Part shown: positions 7,890 through 16,608 of the stretch, one piece after another | Numbering within the stretch: position 1 is the first letter of the stretch | Layout: each line of letters opens with the position of its first letter | Assembly: GCA_903834145.1 (NCBI GenBank) | Contig: CAILHY010000020.1 | Location: 1-64,000, forward strand | Source of the DNA: an uncultured Actinomycetes bacterium | GTDB taxonomy: Bacteria; Actinomycetota; Actinomycetes; Nanopelagicales; Nanopelagicaceae | DNA: 64,000 bases | Direction: 5' to 3' | Made by a program: the position numbers and the translations under genes | Notes under the pieces: generated by a model | What the model was told of the DNA's origin: nothing | The model's database searches: none | Seen by the model: the letters and a program-made list of their open reading frames with translations, nothing else

Positions 7890-8948
7890 ATGCGTAGAAG
7901 GTTAATAGCTCTTCTAACTTTGCCTGTCTTGGGAACCCTCTTGCTTCCCGCCGCCTCCGCAGCCGTTAAGACAGGAGCAACGTGTCCTAAACTCAACCAA
8001 AGTTTAATAACTGCTGGATATAAATTCACATGCATTAAGTCTGGAAAGAAATTGGTGTGGAGTAACGGTGTAAAAGTTACACTTCAATCTCTTACCGACT
8101 TACATCAAGTTGCTGCAAGGTTTTCGGATATATCATCGTTGGCGTTCAGGGCAAGCCTAGGAACGCTTCGTACTGCTGGTATCGACAATTCAAAGATTGC
8201 CCTTTTTCTAGGTCCTCATTCACAAGACACGGCTCCTAGTGATTTTCTTGCGGTTCGCAATGTGCAAAAACTGTTCTTTGGTTCAAATCTGCCTTCCAAC
8301 ATTGATCTATTTTATTACTCCTCGAGCGATCACGATTGGGCCATAAACAAGATGATGGAGTTGATTCCACGGCCCGAGTACATGAATTCAGATGATGGTC
8401 CTAAAACAGCCACGGATGGAACGGCGATTGTCGCACTTAAATACACGGGTGTTCCGAGCCAGTACGTGACCTCTGGAGCGTTGGAAGCCCACGAATTTTT
8501 CCATACTGTTCAACAAAGGCAGTTCTCCAACTCCCAATTTAAGGTCTGGACGATGCCTCGCTGGTGGATCGAGGGTGGTGGTCGATTCGTCGAAAACCTT
8601 CAACTAGATAATTATGATGAAAAGAAGTATCTACTCATTTCAAAGAATAATGAACTCACTCAGTACAACGCACAGTACTTTTCTGATTTTCTAGATGCCA
8701 CCACAGTCCCCGCAAATGGGGATGCGTGGACAAACTCTTATAACTACAGCACTGCCGTCGTGTATGGAGTTGGAGCCAAAATTCAAGAAATGCTCGTTGC
8801 ATTCAAGGGGCCCTCATCCTTGGTTGGCCTTATGGGTGAGGTGGCAACGAGTGGAGACTTTCTTACGAGCTTCAATAAACTCTATGGGATAACCTGGTCG
8901 GAATTCGTTCCACTTGCGGCACAATCGATTTATCGATCCACCCGGTAA
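7890..8948 (+). CDS. Secreted putative zinc metalloprotease-like protein (HExxH)
   Basis: A 352-residue exported protein that I cannot place in a named family. Order: RRR start and hydrophobic signal peptide with an AASAA cleavage region (1-25); a small two-cysteine module, C32 to C48, ending CIKSGKKLVWSNG, a type I associate with secreted acI proteins; then a larger domain containing HEFFH (201-205) and WWIEGGGRFVE (225-235). HExxH with a downstream W-x-x-E-G-x-x-x-x-x-E helix is the zinc site of gluzincin metallopeptidases, the third ligand probably being E228 or E235. It has no lipobox, so it is secreted or retained by the N-terminal module. Transcription appears to be from its own leaderless promoter. 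Confidence 0.7.
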   Translation: MRRRLIALLTLPVLGTLLLPAASAAVKTGATCPKLNQSLITAGYKFTCIKSGKKLVWSNGVKVTLQSLTDLHQVAARFSDISSLAFRASLGTLRTAGIDNSKIALFLGPHSQDTAPSDFLAVRNVQKLFFGSNLPSNIDLFYYSSSDHDWAINKMMELIPRPEYMNSDDGPKTATDGTAIVALKYTGVPSQYVTSGALEAHEFFHTVQQRQFSNSQFKVWTMPRWWIEGGGRFVENLQLDNYDEKKYLLISKNNELTQYNAQYFSDFLDATTVPANGDAWTNSYNYSTAVVYGVGAKIQEMLVAFKGPSSLVGLMGEVATSGDFLTSFNKLYGITWSEFVPLAAQSIYRSTR

Positions 8949-8962
8949 TTCAACTAATTACC
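8944..8962. terminator. Small inverted repeat spanning two convergent stop codons
   Basis: GGTAATT (8944-8950) and AATTACC (8956-8962) form a 7-bp stem with a 5-base loop that contains the stop codons of both the HExxH protein gene and the convergent rarA. Only three T residues follow on the plus strand, so it would be a weak terminator. Confidence 0.3.
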
Positions 8963-10243
8963 TTTGAGCATCTTACGGATTTGTTCTAGCGCAGTTTTTA
9001 CTCGCGCTTCATAACCGTGAACCGTAGGGTGGTAATACTCCCTACCAACCAATGCATCGGGTAAATACTGTTGCTGAGCAACACCCAGAGCCTCGTCGTG
9101 CGGGTAGATATAAGCAGATGATTCGCGTACTGCGCTTTCCTTCTTATCGCGAAGAGAACCTGAATTAGGATCGCGCAATGGAACAGGCACAGGTCCACCT
9201 TTGCCGGCACGAAGATCTGCGATAGCGGATTCAATCCCAAGGTAGGCAGCATTGGATTTCGGTGCACAGGCAAGATAGGTGACCGCTTCGGCGAGAATGA
9301 TTCGCGCTTCTGGCATTCCAACGAGTGCAACCGCTTGAGCAGCGGCAACGGCTAGCCCTAAAGCCCCGGGATCGGCCATTCCGACATCTTCACTGGCGCT
9401 GATCATCACACGGCGAGCAATAAAGCGTGGATCCTCCCCCGCTTCCAACATGCGAGCCAAATAATGAAGAGCTGCGTCTACATCTGAGCCACGAATGCTC
9501 TTAATGAATGCACTTGCGACGTCGTAATGATTGTCACCGCCTCTGTCATAGTTTTCGATGACACGATCTACTGCTCGGCTTAGTACTTCCGAAGTGATTT
9601 GGCCATTTGAAGCACCTGCTGCTGCTTCAAGATAGGTAAGTGCTCGGCGGGCATCACCTGCTGCGAGCCTGACTAATGAATCAGATGCTTGCGCTGAAAT
9701 CGTGACCTCGTTATTGAGGCCGCGGAGATCGGTAAGTGCGCGATTAATAAGCGTTTCGATATCGTCATCAGAAATTCGCCGAAGAGTAAGCACAATGGAA
9801 CGCGAAAGCAGTGGAGAAATTATGGAGAAGGAAGGGTTCTCTGTTGTTGCGGCTACTAACGTCACCCACCTGTTCTCAACCCCTGGCAACAAAGCATCTT
9901 GTTGGGCTTTGGAAAAACGATGCACCTCGTCAATGAACAGGACTGTCTCTTTATTTTCTTGCTCTAGTCTCTCTTGGGCCTGCGTGAGTACTTCGCGAAC
10001 TTGAGCAACTCCAGAACTCACCGCTGAAAGTTCAACAAAGGTGCGAGAACCAGAATTCGCGATCATCTTGGCAAGGGTTGTTTTACCGCTACCTGGTGGA
10101 CCATAAAGCAGAACACTGGTGATGTGTTTTTCTTGACCCTGAATTAATCGCTCCAGCGGCGAACCAGTTTGCAGGAGGTGTTGCTGACCAAGAATTTCTT
10201 GGAGGGTTGAAGGGCGAAGTCTGACAGCTAACGGCGCGCTCAC
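8954..10243 (-). CDS. rarA: Replication-associated recombination protein A (RarA/MgsA, AAA+ ATPase)
   Basis: A 429-residue AAA+ ATPase acting at stalled replication forks and related to clamp loaders. It has an N-terminal PLAVRLRPSTLQEILGQQHLL segment, Walker A GPPGSGKTT (48-56), Walker B VLFIDEVHRF (101-110), sensor ATTENPSF, and the C-terminal MgsA tetramerisation domain (SEDVGMADPGAL ... REYYHPT). Length is usual. Its ATG overlaps the stop of the upstream P450 gene by 4 bases, which places a DNA-repair ATPase at the end of the nucleoside uptake and salvage operon. Confidence 0.93.
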   Translation of the reverse strand: MSAPLAVRLRPSTLQEILGQQHLLQTGSPLERLIQGQEKHITSVLLYGPPGSGKTTLAKMIANSGSRTFVELSAVSSGVAQVREVLTQAQERLEQENKETVLFIDEVHRFSKAQQDALLPGVENRWVTLVAATTENPSFSIISPLLSRSIVLTLRRISDDDIETLINRALTDLRGLNNEVTISAQASDSLVRLAAGDARRALTYLEAAAGASNGQITSEVLSRAVDRVIENYDRGGDNHYDVASAFIKSIRGSDVDAALHYLARMLEAGEDPRFIARRVMISASEDVGMADPGALGLAVAAAQAVALVGMPEARIILAEAVTYLACAPKSNAAYLGIESAIADLRAGKGGPVPVPLRDPNSGSLRDKKESAVRESSAYIYPHDEALGVAQQQYLPDALVGREYYHPTVHGYEARVKTALEQIRKMLKGN

Positions 10244-11424
10244 GCCTGTATCTCCACGCTTTCATACCCACGTAATACGAAAGTCGGCCTGCGAATCGGT
10301 TCGCTGGCTAATTCCATATTTGGGAAACGCTCACAGAGCGCAGGCAATGAAATGCCCATCTCTAAGCGCGCTAATGGGCCACCTAAACAAAAGTGAATAC
10401 CCGCCCCAAAACCAATATGTGGGTTTGGATCGCGTAGTAAGTCCATATCATCCGGGCGGTCAAATACATCGGCATCACGATTCGCTGATCCGATTAGAGC
10501 CGCAATTTTTTGGCCAGGTTCAATAGTGACCCCGCCAAGTTCAGTGATTTGCGTTGCGGTTCGCTCAAAGAGGTGAAGTGGAGCATCAAAGCGTAAGAAT
10601 TCTTCCACTGCGGTTTCTGCGATGTCGCGAGATTTGCTCCGCAAGAGTTCTGCTTGATCTGGGCGGCGAAGTGCAGCGACCATTCCATTTCCGAATGCAT
10701 TTACACTTGCTTCGTGGCCGGCATTGAGAAGCAATACGCACGTCGCTACAAGTTCTTGGGCGTTGAGTTTTTCGCCACCCTCCTCCACAGCCGCTAGATC
10801 GCTGATGAGGTCACTACCAGGGTTCACTTTTCGCTCCAGCATTAATCCCCGCACATAGTCGGCGAACTCTCGCGCTGCAGTCTTTGCCTCTTCTTGATGA
10901 GCAAGGGATGGTGAAACCTCATACATCTTGACAATGGATTGTGACCAAGGGCGAAGCAAGTGTTCATCAGAGGCAGGAAAGCCCAGGAGCGCCGCAATTA
11001 CCTTCACAGGTAGGGGTTCTGCGAAGTCAGCGATCAGATCAAAGGTTTTTCCATCATTGACCTTGATGGAAATATCCTCAATGAGTTCTTGAGTGAGCCG
11101 TTCAATATCTGGGCGCAATCCTTCAATTTTTTGGCGATTAAAAGCCTTGGCAACAAGTGAGCGCAAGCGTGTGTGCTTGGGCGGTTCGCTATCAAGAAGA
11201 GAATCGGAGTGGAGCCAGTTGAAAACTTCCCATTCAAACTCAGGTGTACGTTCTTTGAAGATACGACCCAAAGTCTTTGTACGAAAGACTGCATTGGCAT
11301 GTTCGTGATTGGGCGCCAGGAAGAGTTGTAGGCCCTCGTGCCACACAGGTTTGCCATGAGCTCGTAGCTCTTTGAGCGCAGGGTATGGATCAATGAGGAA
11401 TTGTGGATCCGAAAAATCGATCAA
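10240..11424 (-). CDS. Cytochrome P450 (bacterial soluble type)
   Basis: A 394-residue P450 monooxygenase. The heme-binding motif is FGAGIHFCLGG (339-349, Cys346 as iron ligand); the K-helix ExxR is in EEFLRFDAP; the I-helix LNAGHEASVNAF carries the acid (HE), but the usual following threonine is alanine then serine. It has no membrane anchor. The start abuts the add stop and the end overlaps rarA by 4 bases, so it lies inside the nucleoside operon. No ferredoxin or reductase gene is nearby. The substrate cannot be deduced; the operon context allows modified nucleosides as a hypothesis only. Confidence 0.9.
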   Translation of the reverse strand: MIDFSDPQFLIDPYPALKELRAHGKPVWHEGLQLFLAPNHEHANAVFRTKTLGRIFKERTPEFEWEVFNWLHSDSLLDSEPPKHTRLRSLVAKAFNRQKIEGLRPDIERLTQELIEDISIKVNDGKTFDLIADFAEPLPVKVIAALLGFPASDEHLLRPWSQSIVKMYEVSPSLAHQEEAKTAAREFADYVRGLMLERKVNPGSDLISDLAAVEEGGEKLNAQELVATCVLLLNAGHEASVNAFGNGMVAALRRPDQAELLRSKSRDIAETAVEEFLRFDAPLHLFERTATQITELGGVTIEPGQKIAALIGSANRDADVFDRPDDMDLLRDPNPHIGFGAGIHFCLGGPLARLEMGISLPALCERFPNMELASEPIRRPTFVLRGYESVEIQA

Positions 11425-12519
11425 TTACTCAGCCGCAATCGATGCATAGCCTGGCTTAATGATCGACTCAATAATTTCCAAACGTTGAGGGTAGGGAATA
11501 AAGGCGCTCTTCATCGCATTAATCGTGACTCTTTGCAATTCTGCAAGGTCCCAATTAAATGCCTTGACCACCTCTTCCATTTCAAAAGACATCGAAGTTT
11601 GACTCATAAGGCGATTATCCGTGTTGAGTGTGACGCGAAAACGTAATTTCGCGAGGACTCCGATTGGATGTTCGCCGATGTTTTTCGCAGCGCCCGTTTG
11701 TAAATTAGATGTCGGGCAAAGCTCCAAAGGGATGCGTCGATCACGAACGTAGGATGCAAGCAAACCCAACTTAGGTTCGGGTCCACTCATATCGATGTCG
11801 TCGATGATGCGAACGCCGTGTCCTAAACGCTCTGCGCCACATAATTGAATGGCTTCCCAAATAGAAGGAAGTCCGTATGCCTCACCTGCGTGAATCGTGA
11901 AGTGAGCATTTTCATGACGTAAATAATCAAATGCTTCTTGTTGATCACTTGGTGGAAAACCATCCTCAGGTCCAGCAATATCAAATCCAACAACACCTTT
12001 GTCGCGATACTTCACGACAAGTTCTGCCACCTCATCAGAGCGCTTGTTCTGGCGCATTCCACAAAGGAGTGCCTGGACCTGGATAGTGAAACCTTCCGCC
12101 TTTGCATCGGATTCACCGAGGCGGTAGCCCGCCAATGTTGCATCAATAACATCGGAAAGAGTGAGTCCTTGCTCGGTGAAGAGTTCGGGCGCACCACGTA
12201 CTTCAGCGTAGACAACGCCATCTCGTGCAAGATCTAGTGCACATTCGCGCGCTACGCGTGTGATTCCTTCGCGAGTCTGCATAACGGCAATGGTGTGAGA
12301 GAAAGTTTCAAGGTAGCGGACAAGAGATCCAGAATCGCAAGATTCGCGAAACCATGTAGCCAATTCAGCAGCATCCGTTGTAGGAAGCAGGGTGTAACCA
12401 ATTTCTTGAGCAATATCGATAATGGTCTGAGGACGCAGTCCGCCATCCAAGTGATCATGCAAGAGAACTTTTGGAATTCGCTTGATCTGATCCTTAGTAG
12501 GGATAATTTTCATACTCAC
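11425..12519 (-). CDS. add: Adenosine deaminase
   Basis: A 364-residue zinc deaminase converting adenosine and deoxyadenosine to inosine and deoxyinosine. It has the N-terminal metal site HDHLDGG (H21, H23), the catalytic HAGEAYG segment, ERLGHGVRI, and LNTDNRLMS where the family usually has NTDDP; this last variation is worth noting. Start choice: GTG at 12519 or ATG two codons later (12513); neither has a strong Shine-Dalgarno. It sits 10 bases behind deoA and directly before the P450 gene in the nup-cdd-deoA-add operon. Confidence 0.92.
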   Translation of the reverse strand: MSMKIIPTKDQIKRIPKVLLHDHLDGGLRPQTIIDIAQEIGYTLLPTTDAAELATWFRESCDSGSLVRYLETFSHTIAVMQTREGITRVARECALDLARDGVVYAEVRGAPELFTEQGLTLSDVIDATLAGYRLGESDAKAEGFTIQVQALLCGMRQNKRSDEVAELVVKYRDKGVVGFDIAGPEDGFPPSDQQEAFDYLRHENAHFTIHAGEAYGLPSIWEAIQLCGAERLGHGVRIIDDIDMSGPEPKLGLLASYVRDRRIPLELCPTSNLQTGAAKNIGEHPIGVLAKLRFRVTLNTDNRLMSQTSMSFEMEEVVKAFNWDLAELQRVTINAMKSAFIPYPQRLEIIESIIKPGYASIAAE

Positions 12520-12529
12520 GATAGCGCTT

Positions 12530-13834
12530 CTACCCTTCGATACGTTCGAGAATTAATGGCATGCGATCCACCTTACCGCCTTGAGGTAATTGACCAATAA
12601 TTACGCTATCGCTCAAAATCTCTTGCGCACGTGCAAAACGCTCTGGAGTATCTGTATGTAAGGTGAATATTGGAGATCCAGCGGTTATGACTTCACCTGG
12701 CTTGCAATGAATCTCGATACCAGCCCCCGCTTGCACTTGTTCTCCTTGACGAGAGCGTCCTGCCCCCAATCTCCATACAGCGACGCCAACTTTCATTGCA
12801 TCCATCGAAAGCATCGTCCCGGAGCTCGGTGCGCTTATTACTAATTGTTCTCGTGCTACAGGTAGGGGTGCATCGGGATTGCCACCTTGCGCGCTAATCA
12901 TGGTTCGCCATACATCCATGGCGCTTCCATCTTTCAGCGCCTTCTCTGGATCTTTACCGGATATTCCGGCCGCATCCAACATTTCTCTGGCAAGAATGAG
13001 AGTCAGTTCAACGATGTCATTGGGCCCACCACCAGCAAGAACTTCAACAGATTCACGAACTTCAAGTGCGTTACCGGCAGTCATTCCCAGTGGAACATCC
13101 ATAGCTGTAACAAGTGCGCGCGTATTTACACCGGCACGTTTGCCCAGATCTACCATCGTTCTCGCTAATTCTTTGGCGCGCTCTGGGTCAGCCATAAATG
13201 CACCGACGCCAGTTTTAACATCCAGAATAAGGGCGCTCGTTCCTTCAGCAATCTTCTTGCTCATGATCGAGGATGCAATCAAAGGAATCGCTTCAACAGT
13301 GGCGGTGACATCACGTAGCGCATAAAGTTTTTTATCTGCTGGAGCAAGTCCCGCACCTGCAGCGCAGATAACAGCGCCGCACTTTTGTAAGACTGCCAGC
13401 ATTTCTTCATTAGAAATCGATGCGCGCCACCCTGGGATGGATTCCAACTTATCGAGCGTGCCGCCGGTATGACCCAACCCACGGCCCGAAAGCTGTGGAA
13501 CTGCGCCTCCACAAGCAGCAACGAGAGGTGCAAGTGGCAAAGTAATTTTGTCGCCCACTCCCCCTGTTGAATGCTTATCGACAGTGGGTCGATCTAGCGC
13601 CGACCAATTCATGCGTTCGCCGCTATTGATCATGGCATCGGTCCATCGTGCAATTTCGTGAGACCCCATGCCGTTGAGAAGGATCGCCATCAAGAGTGCA
13701 GACATTTGTTCATCAGCAACAACACCGCGTGTGTAGGCGTCAATGACCCAATCGATTTGGGGATCCGTTAAAACATTGCGATCACGTTTTGCGGCAATGA
13801 TTTCTACTGCAGAGAATGATTCGACGGCGCTCAT
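12530..13834 (-). CDS. deoA: Thymidine/pyrimidine-nucleoside phosphorylase
   Basis: A 434-residue phosphorylase cleaving thymidine, deoxyuridine (and perhaps uridine) to base plus (deoxy)ribose-1-phosphate. The phosphate-binding glycine-rich segment [10 protein letters not shown] is at 87-96, followed by [20 protein letters not shown] and, later, the SLPLP-region equivalent and a C-terminal domain. It starts immediately after the cdd stop, consistent with co-translation. Its sugar-phosphate product would feed the mutase (window start) and deoC. Confidence 0.93.
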   Translation of the reverse strand: MSAVESFSAVEIIAAKRDRNVLTDPQIDWVIDAYTRGVVADEQMSALLMAILLNGMGSHEIARWTDAMINSGERMNWSALDRPTVDKHSTGGVGDKITLPLAPLVAACGGAVPQLSGRGLGHTGGTLDKLESIPGWRASISNEEMLAVLQKCGAVICAAGAGLAPADKKLYALRDVTATVEAIPLIASSIMSKKIAEGTSALILDVKTGVGAFMADPERAKELARTMVDLGKRAGVNTRALVTAMDVPLGMTAGNALEVRESVEVLAGGGPNDIVELTLILAREMLDAAGISGKDPEKALKDGSAMDVWRTMISAQGGNPDAPLPVAREQLVISAPSSGTMLSMDAMKVGVAVWRLGAGRSRQGEQVQAGAGIEIHCKPGEVITAGSPIFTLHTDTPERFARAQEILSDSVIIGQLPQGGKVDRMPLILERIEG

Positions 13835-14236
13835 TTATCGTTCGTTGCGATCAAGATCATCGGGACCAAATGCCCAAGGCAACATCGCCGACATTTTCAT
13901 CGGGCCATCTGGAGTCATCAAGACAAGCTCGGGTCCACCGTGTTCGAAGAGCAACTGGCGGCATCGACCACACGGCGCTAAATAATCACCTTTGCCATCA
14001 ACGCAAAGAACGGCAACTAAACGACCGCCACCTGTTGCAGCAAGAGATGAGACCATGCCGCATTCGGCACACAGTCCTAAGCCGTAACTAGCATTTTCCA
14101 CGTTGCAGCCAGAAACAATGCGCCCATCGCTCACGAGGCCAGCAACACCCACTGGGAATTTTGAATACGGAACATAAGCGCTTTTGCTGATTGCGATCGC
14201 AGCAGCATGCAACTCTTCCCAATTGGGATTAAGCAT
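13835..14236 (-). CDS. cdd: Cytidine deaminase
   Basis: A 133-residue homotetrameric-type cytidine/deoxycytidine deaminase. The zinc site is complete: C56-A-E58 with the proton-shuttling glutamate, and PCGRC with C89 and C92; SGCNVENASYG is the substrate-binding segment. The product, (deoxy)uridine, is a substrate of the phosphorylase encoded next. The gene begins 9 bases after the permease stop within the transporter operon. Confidence 0.94.
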   Translation of the reverse strand: MLNPNWEELHAAAIAISKSAYVPYSKFPVGVAGLVSDGRIVSGCNVENASYGLGLCAECGMVSSLAATGGGRLVAVLCVDGKGDYLAPCGRCRQLLFEHGGPELVLMTPDGPMKMSAMLPWAFGPDDLDRNER

Positions 14237-14245
14237 GTATTACTC

Positions 14246-15508
14246 CTATTTCAATCCGCCTCGGCGGTATGGAATTCCATCGGCCGCCGGTGCTCGAAGT
14301 TTTTGCGAAGCCATGGATAGAACTATCAGTGTCGCAAGGTATGGCGTCATGGTGACCAACTGCCCTGGTAACTCCTTATAGGTCATAAAGAACCAGGCAA
14401 AGAATCCAGCAATTACTAGATTGATAACAGCCGGAATCCTGCGCGACTTACGGAAGTCACGAAAGGATAGGAAGAGCAGCGCTAGTACGATCAAAAGCAA
14501 CAGGGCATGAATAGCCGAAGCATCACGCAGCTGCAGCGCATCTGCAAAGCCAAAGAGACCAGCACCTGCCAACAATCCACCTGGACGCCAGTTACCAAAG
14601 AGCATGGCAGCAAGACCGATAAAACCGCGACCACCTGTTTGGTTTTCTTGGTAATGGTTGGAAGCAACCAGAGCCAAGAAACCACCACCGAGACCAGCAA
14701 GGGCTCCTGAAATCAAAACTCCAGCATATTTCATGGCGTAAACATTGACTCCGAGTGACTCAGCCGCAACGGGGGCTTCGCCCGCGCTACGAAGACGAAG
14801 GCCAAATGCTGTTCTCCACAAGATGAAATATGAAATAGGAACCAAGAGAATCGCAAAGAGTGTCACATAGGAAAGATCTCCAGTGAGCCCTCTTAAAACA
14901 TTGGCAAAATCTGATATCAAGAACCAGTTTTTACTTCCTAATTTTGTTAAAAGGTCCGGACTCTTCCACCCAAAGAATTCTCCGCCAGATAAAACCGGAA
15001 GCCCATTTAAGGAAATAGTCTTCACATCAGGAGACTGTGATGGGCCAAGCCATGATCCTCCTTTGTACAAGATTGTTGAAAGATAACGAGCGAGGCCGGC
15101 GGCGATAATGTTGATGGCAACACCCGAGACAACATGGTCAACACCAAAGGTGATCGTGGCTAGTGCATGTATACCGGCGCCCAAGAGGCCGCAGAATATG
15201 GATCCTGCAAGGCCAGCCCAAGGTCCAAACTTCACTCCAAAGAACCCGCCGCCCCATGCGCCCAGGATCATCATTCCTTCGAGACCAATATTTACCACTC
15301 CGGCGCGCTCGGAGAAGAGACCTCCAAGTGCAGCAAGCACAATAGGAACCGAAAGCAAGAGTGCAGCACTTGCAGTGCCGATACTTGTTAAGTCAGAGGC
15401 ACCAGTAATAACTCTAAGTATCGAGAGCACGAAAACAACGCCTGTCATTAAAACCAAAATCTTGCGAACGCCAACTAAGTTTTTCGCTCTAGTGAGTACT
15501 GATTTCAT
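14246..15508 (-). CDS. Nucleoside ABC transporter permease (NupQ/YufQ-like)
   Basis: A 420-residue integral membrane protein of the BPD_transp_2 (simple sugar/nucleoside) permease family. GLFSERAGVVNIGLEGMMILGAWGG near residues 61-85 is the family signature of the cytoplasmic coupling region. About ten hydrophobic helices follow, with an extra soluble loop (SLNGLPVLSGGEF region). The start overlaps the stop of the partner permease by 4 bases. With the ATPase, the partner permease and the BMP binding protein it forms a nucleoside importer; the following cdd, deoA and add support nucleosides as cargo. Confidence 0.88.
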   Translation of the reverse strand: MKSVLTRAKNLVGVRKILVLMTGVVFVLSILRVITGASDLTSIGTASAALLLSVPIVLAALGGLFSERAGVVNIGLEGMMILGAWGGGFFGVKFGPWAGLAGSIFCGLLGAGIHALATITFGVDHVVSGVAINIIAAGLARYLSTILYKGGSWLGPSQSPDVKTISLNGLPVLSGGEFFGWKSPDLLTKLGSKNWFLISDFANVLRGLTGDLSYVTLFAILLVPISYFILWRTAFGLRLRSAGEAPVAAESLGVNVYAMKYAGVLISGALAGLGGGFLALVASNHYQENQTGGRGFIGLAAMLFGNWRPGGLLAGAGLFGFADALQLRDASAIHALLLLIVLALLFLSFRDFRKSRRIPAVINLVIAGFFAWFFMTYKELPGQLVTMTPYLATLIVLSMASQKLRAPAADGIPYRRGGLK

Positions 15509-16608
15509 TTGTCGCCCACCTTTGCTAACGCTTCACTGTGCAGCGTGAGTTGGAATCTTCGAACTACCTCATAGGCAACAACTGCGCTGAGCAAAATAGA
15601 TCCTTGCATGATGATGTAGGTCTCCGGTGCGATATTGATGAGGTCTAATGTTTGTGAGGCAACTTCCAAGAATCCAAAGAGCAGGGCACTTATTGCCATG
15701 CCCACAGCAGAGTTTCGCCCAAGTAGCGCGATCGCAATTGCTGAGAATCCAATTCCTGATCTGAAACCAAGATTGTATGCGTGTGTATCGCCCAAGACTG
15801 TTGGCAAGCCAGCGAGCCCTGCAATGGCACCACTTCCTACCAATGCAATGACGGTCATTTTCTTGGCGTTTACACCACTTACACGCGCCGCAATCGGATT
15901 GGCGCCACTGGCACGAAGTTCAAAACCAAAGCGGGTTCTATTTGTCAGGAACCAGAATCCAATCCCAAGTGCGATGGCAACGAAGAGCATTCCGTAAACG
16001 CCACCACCTGGTTGATTCTTAATTCCAATTTTGTTAAGCAAGGGCATTAAGTCAGGGAACTGACCACTCTTGGGCAAGATCTTTGTACTCAAATCATTGC
16101 TTCCAGGAATTCGCACTGTGAAATGCTTGGAAAGTAAATATGCAGCCAATCCGCCAGAAATACTGTTGAGCATGATGGTGGAAATAACTTCACTCACTCC
16201 GCGCTTTACTTTCATATACGCAGCTATTGCTGCCCACGATCCACCAACAAGCATGGCGATCAACATAATGGCCATAACGTGCAGCACGGGTGGCAAGGTA
16301 AACATCGCACCGAAGTAGGCCGAGACAAGAGCCCCTAAGCGCAATTGGCCTTCAACACCGATATTGAAAAGTCCCGCACGGAAAGTAAGCGCGATTGCAA
16401 CTGCGGCAATGAAATAGGCCGTTGCAAGGTTGACCGCAGCCATGAGCGATGCTGACTCAATGCCGTAACTCCACATGAGACTAAATGCTTCCCATGGAGA
16501 TTTGTGTGTTGCCAACACTGCCAAACTTGAAACTCCGAGTCCGAAGATCGCAGCAAAAAGCGGCGCGGCAAGTGCAAGAGAGATCCGCGAAGTTAATATT
16601 TTTTTCAT
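15505..16608 (-). CDS. Nucleoside ABC transporter permease (NupP/YufP-like)
   Basis: A 367-residue polytopic membrane protein, the second permease of the importer. The family signature AGLFNIGVEGQLRLGALVSAY (split here as AGLFNIGVEGQLRLG) appears near residue 79, followed by further helices and the conserved SGVNAKKM segment. Both flanking genes overlap it by 4 bases, so ATPase, this permease and the second permease are translationally coupled. Assignment as P-type rather than Q-type subunit rests on order and length and is less sure than the family. Confidence 0.88.
   Translation of the reverse strand: MKKILTSRISLALAAPLFAAIFGLGVSSLAVLATHKSPWEAFSLMWSYGIESASLMAAVNLATAYFIAAVAIALTFRAGLFNIGVEGQLRLGALVSAYFGAMFTLPPVLHVMAIMLIAMLVGGSWAAIAAYMKVKRGVSEVISTIMLNSISGGLAAYLLSKHFTVRIPGSNDLSTKILPKSGQFPDLMPLLNKIGIKNQPGGGVYGMLFVAIALGIGFWFLTNRTRFGFELRASGANPIAARVSGVNAKKMTVIALVGSGAIAGLAGLPTVLGDTHAYNLGFRSGIGFSAIAIALLGRNSAVGMAISALLFGFLEVASQTLDLINIAPETYIIMQGSILLSAVVAYEVVRRFQLTLHSEALAKVGDK

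Noticed and set aside
15163-15391. Small plus-strand open frames opposite the nucleoside permease gene
   Set aside because: Antisense shadows of a GC-rich membrane-protein segment; no start signals.
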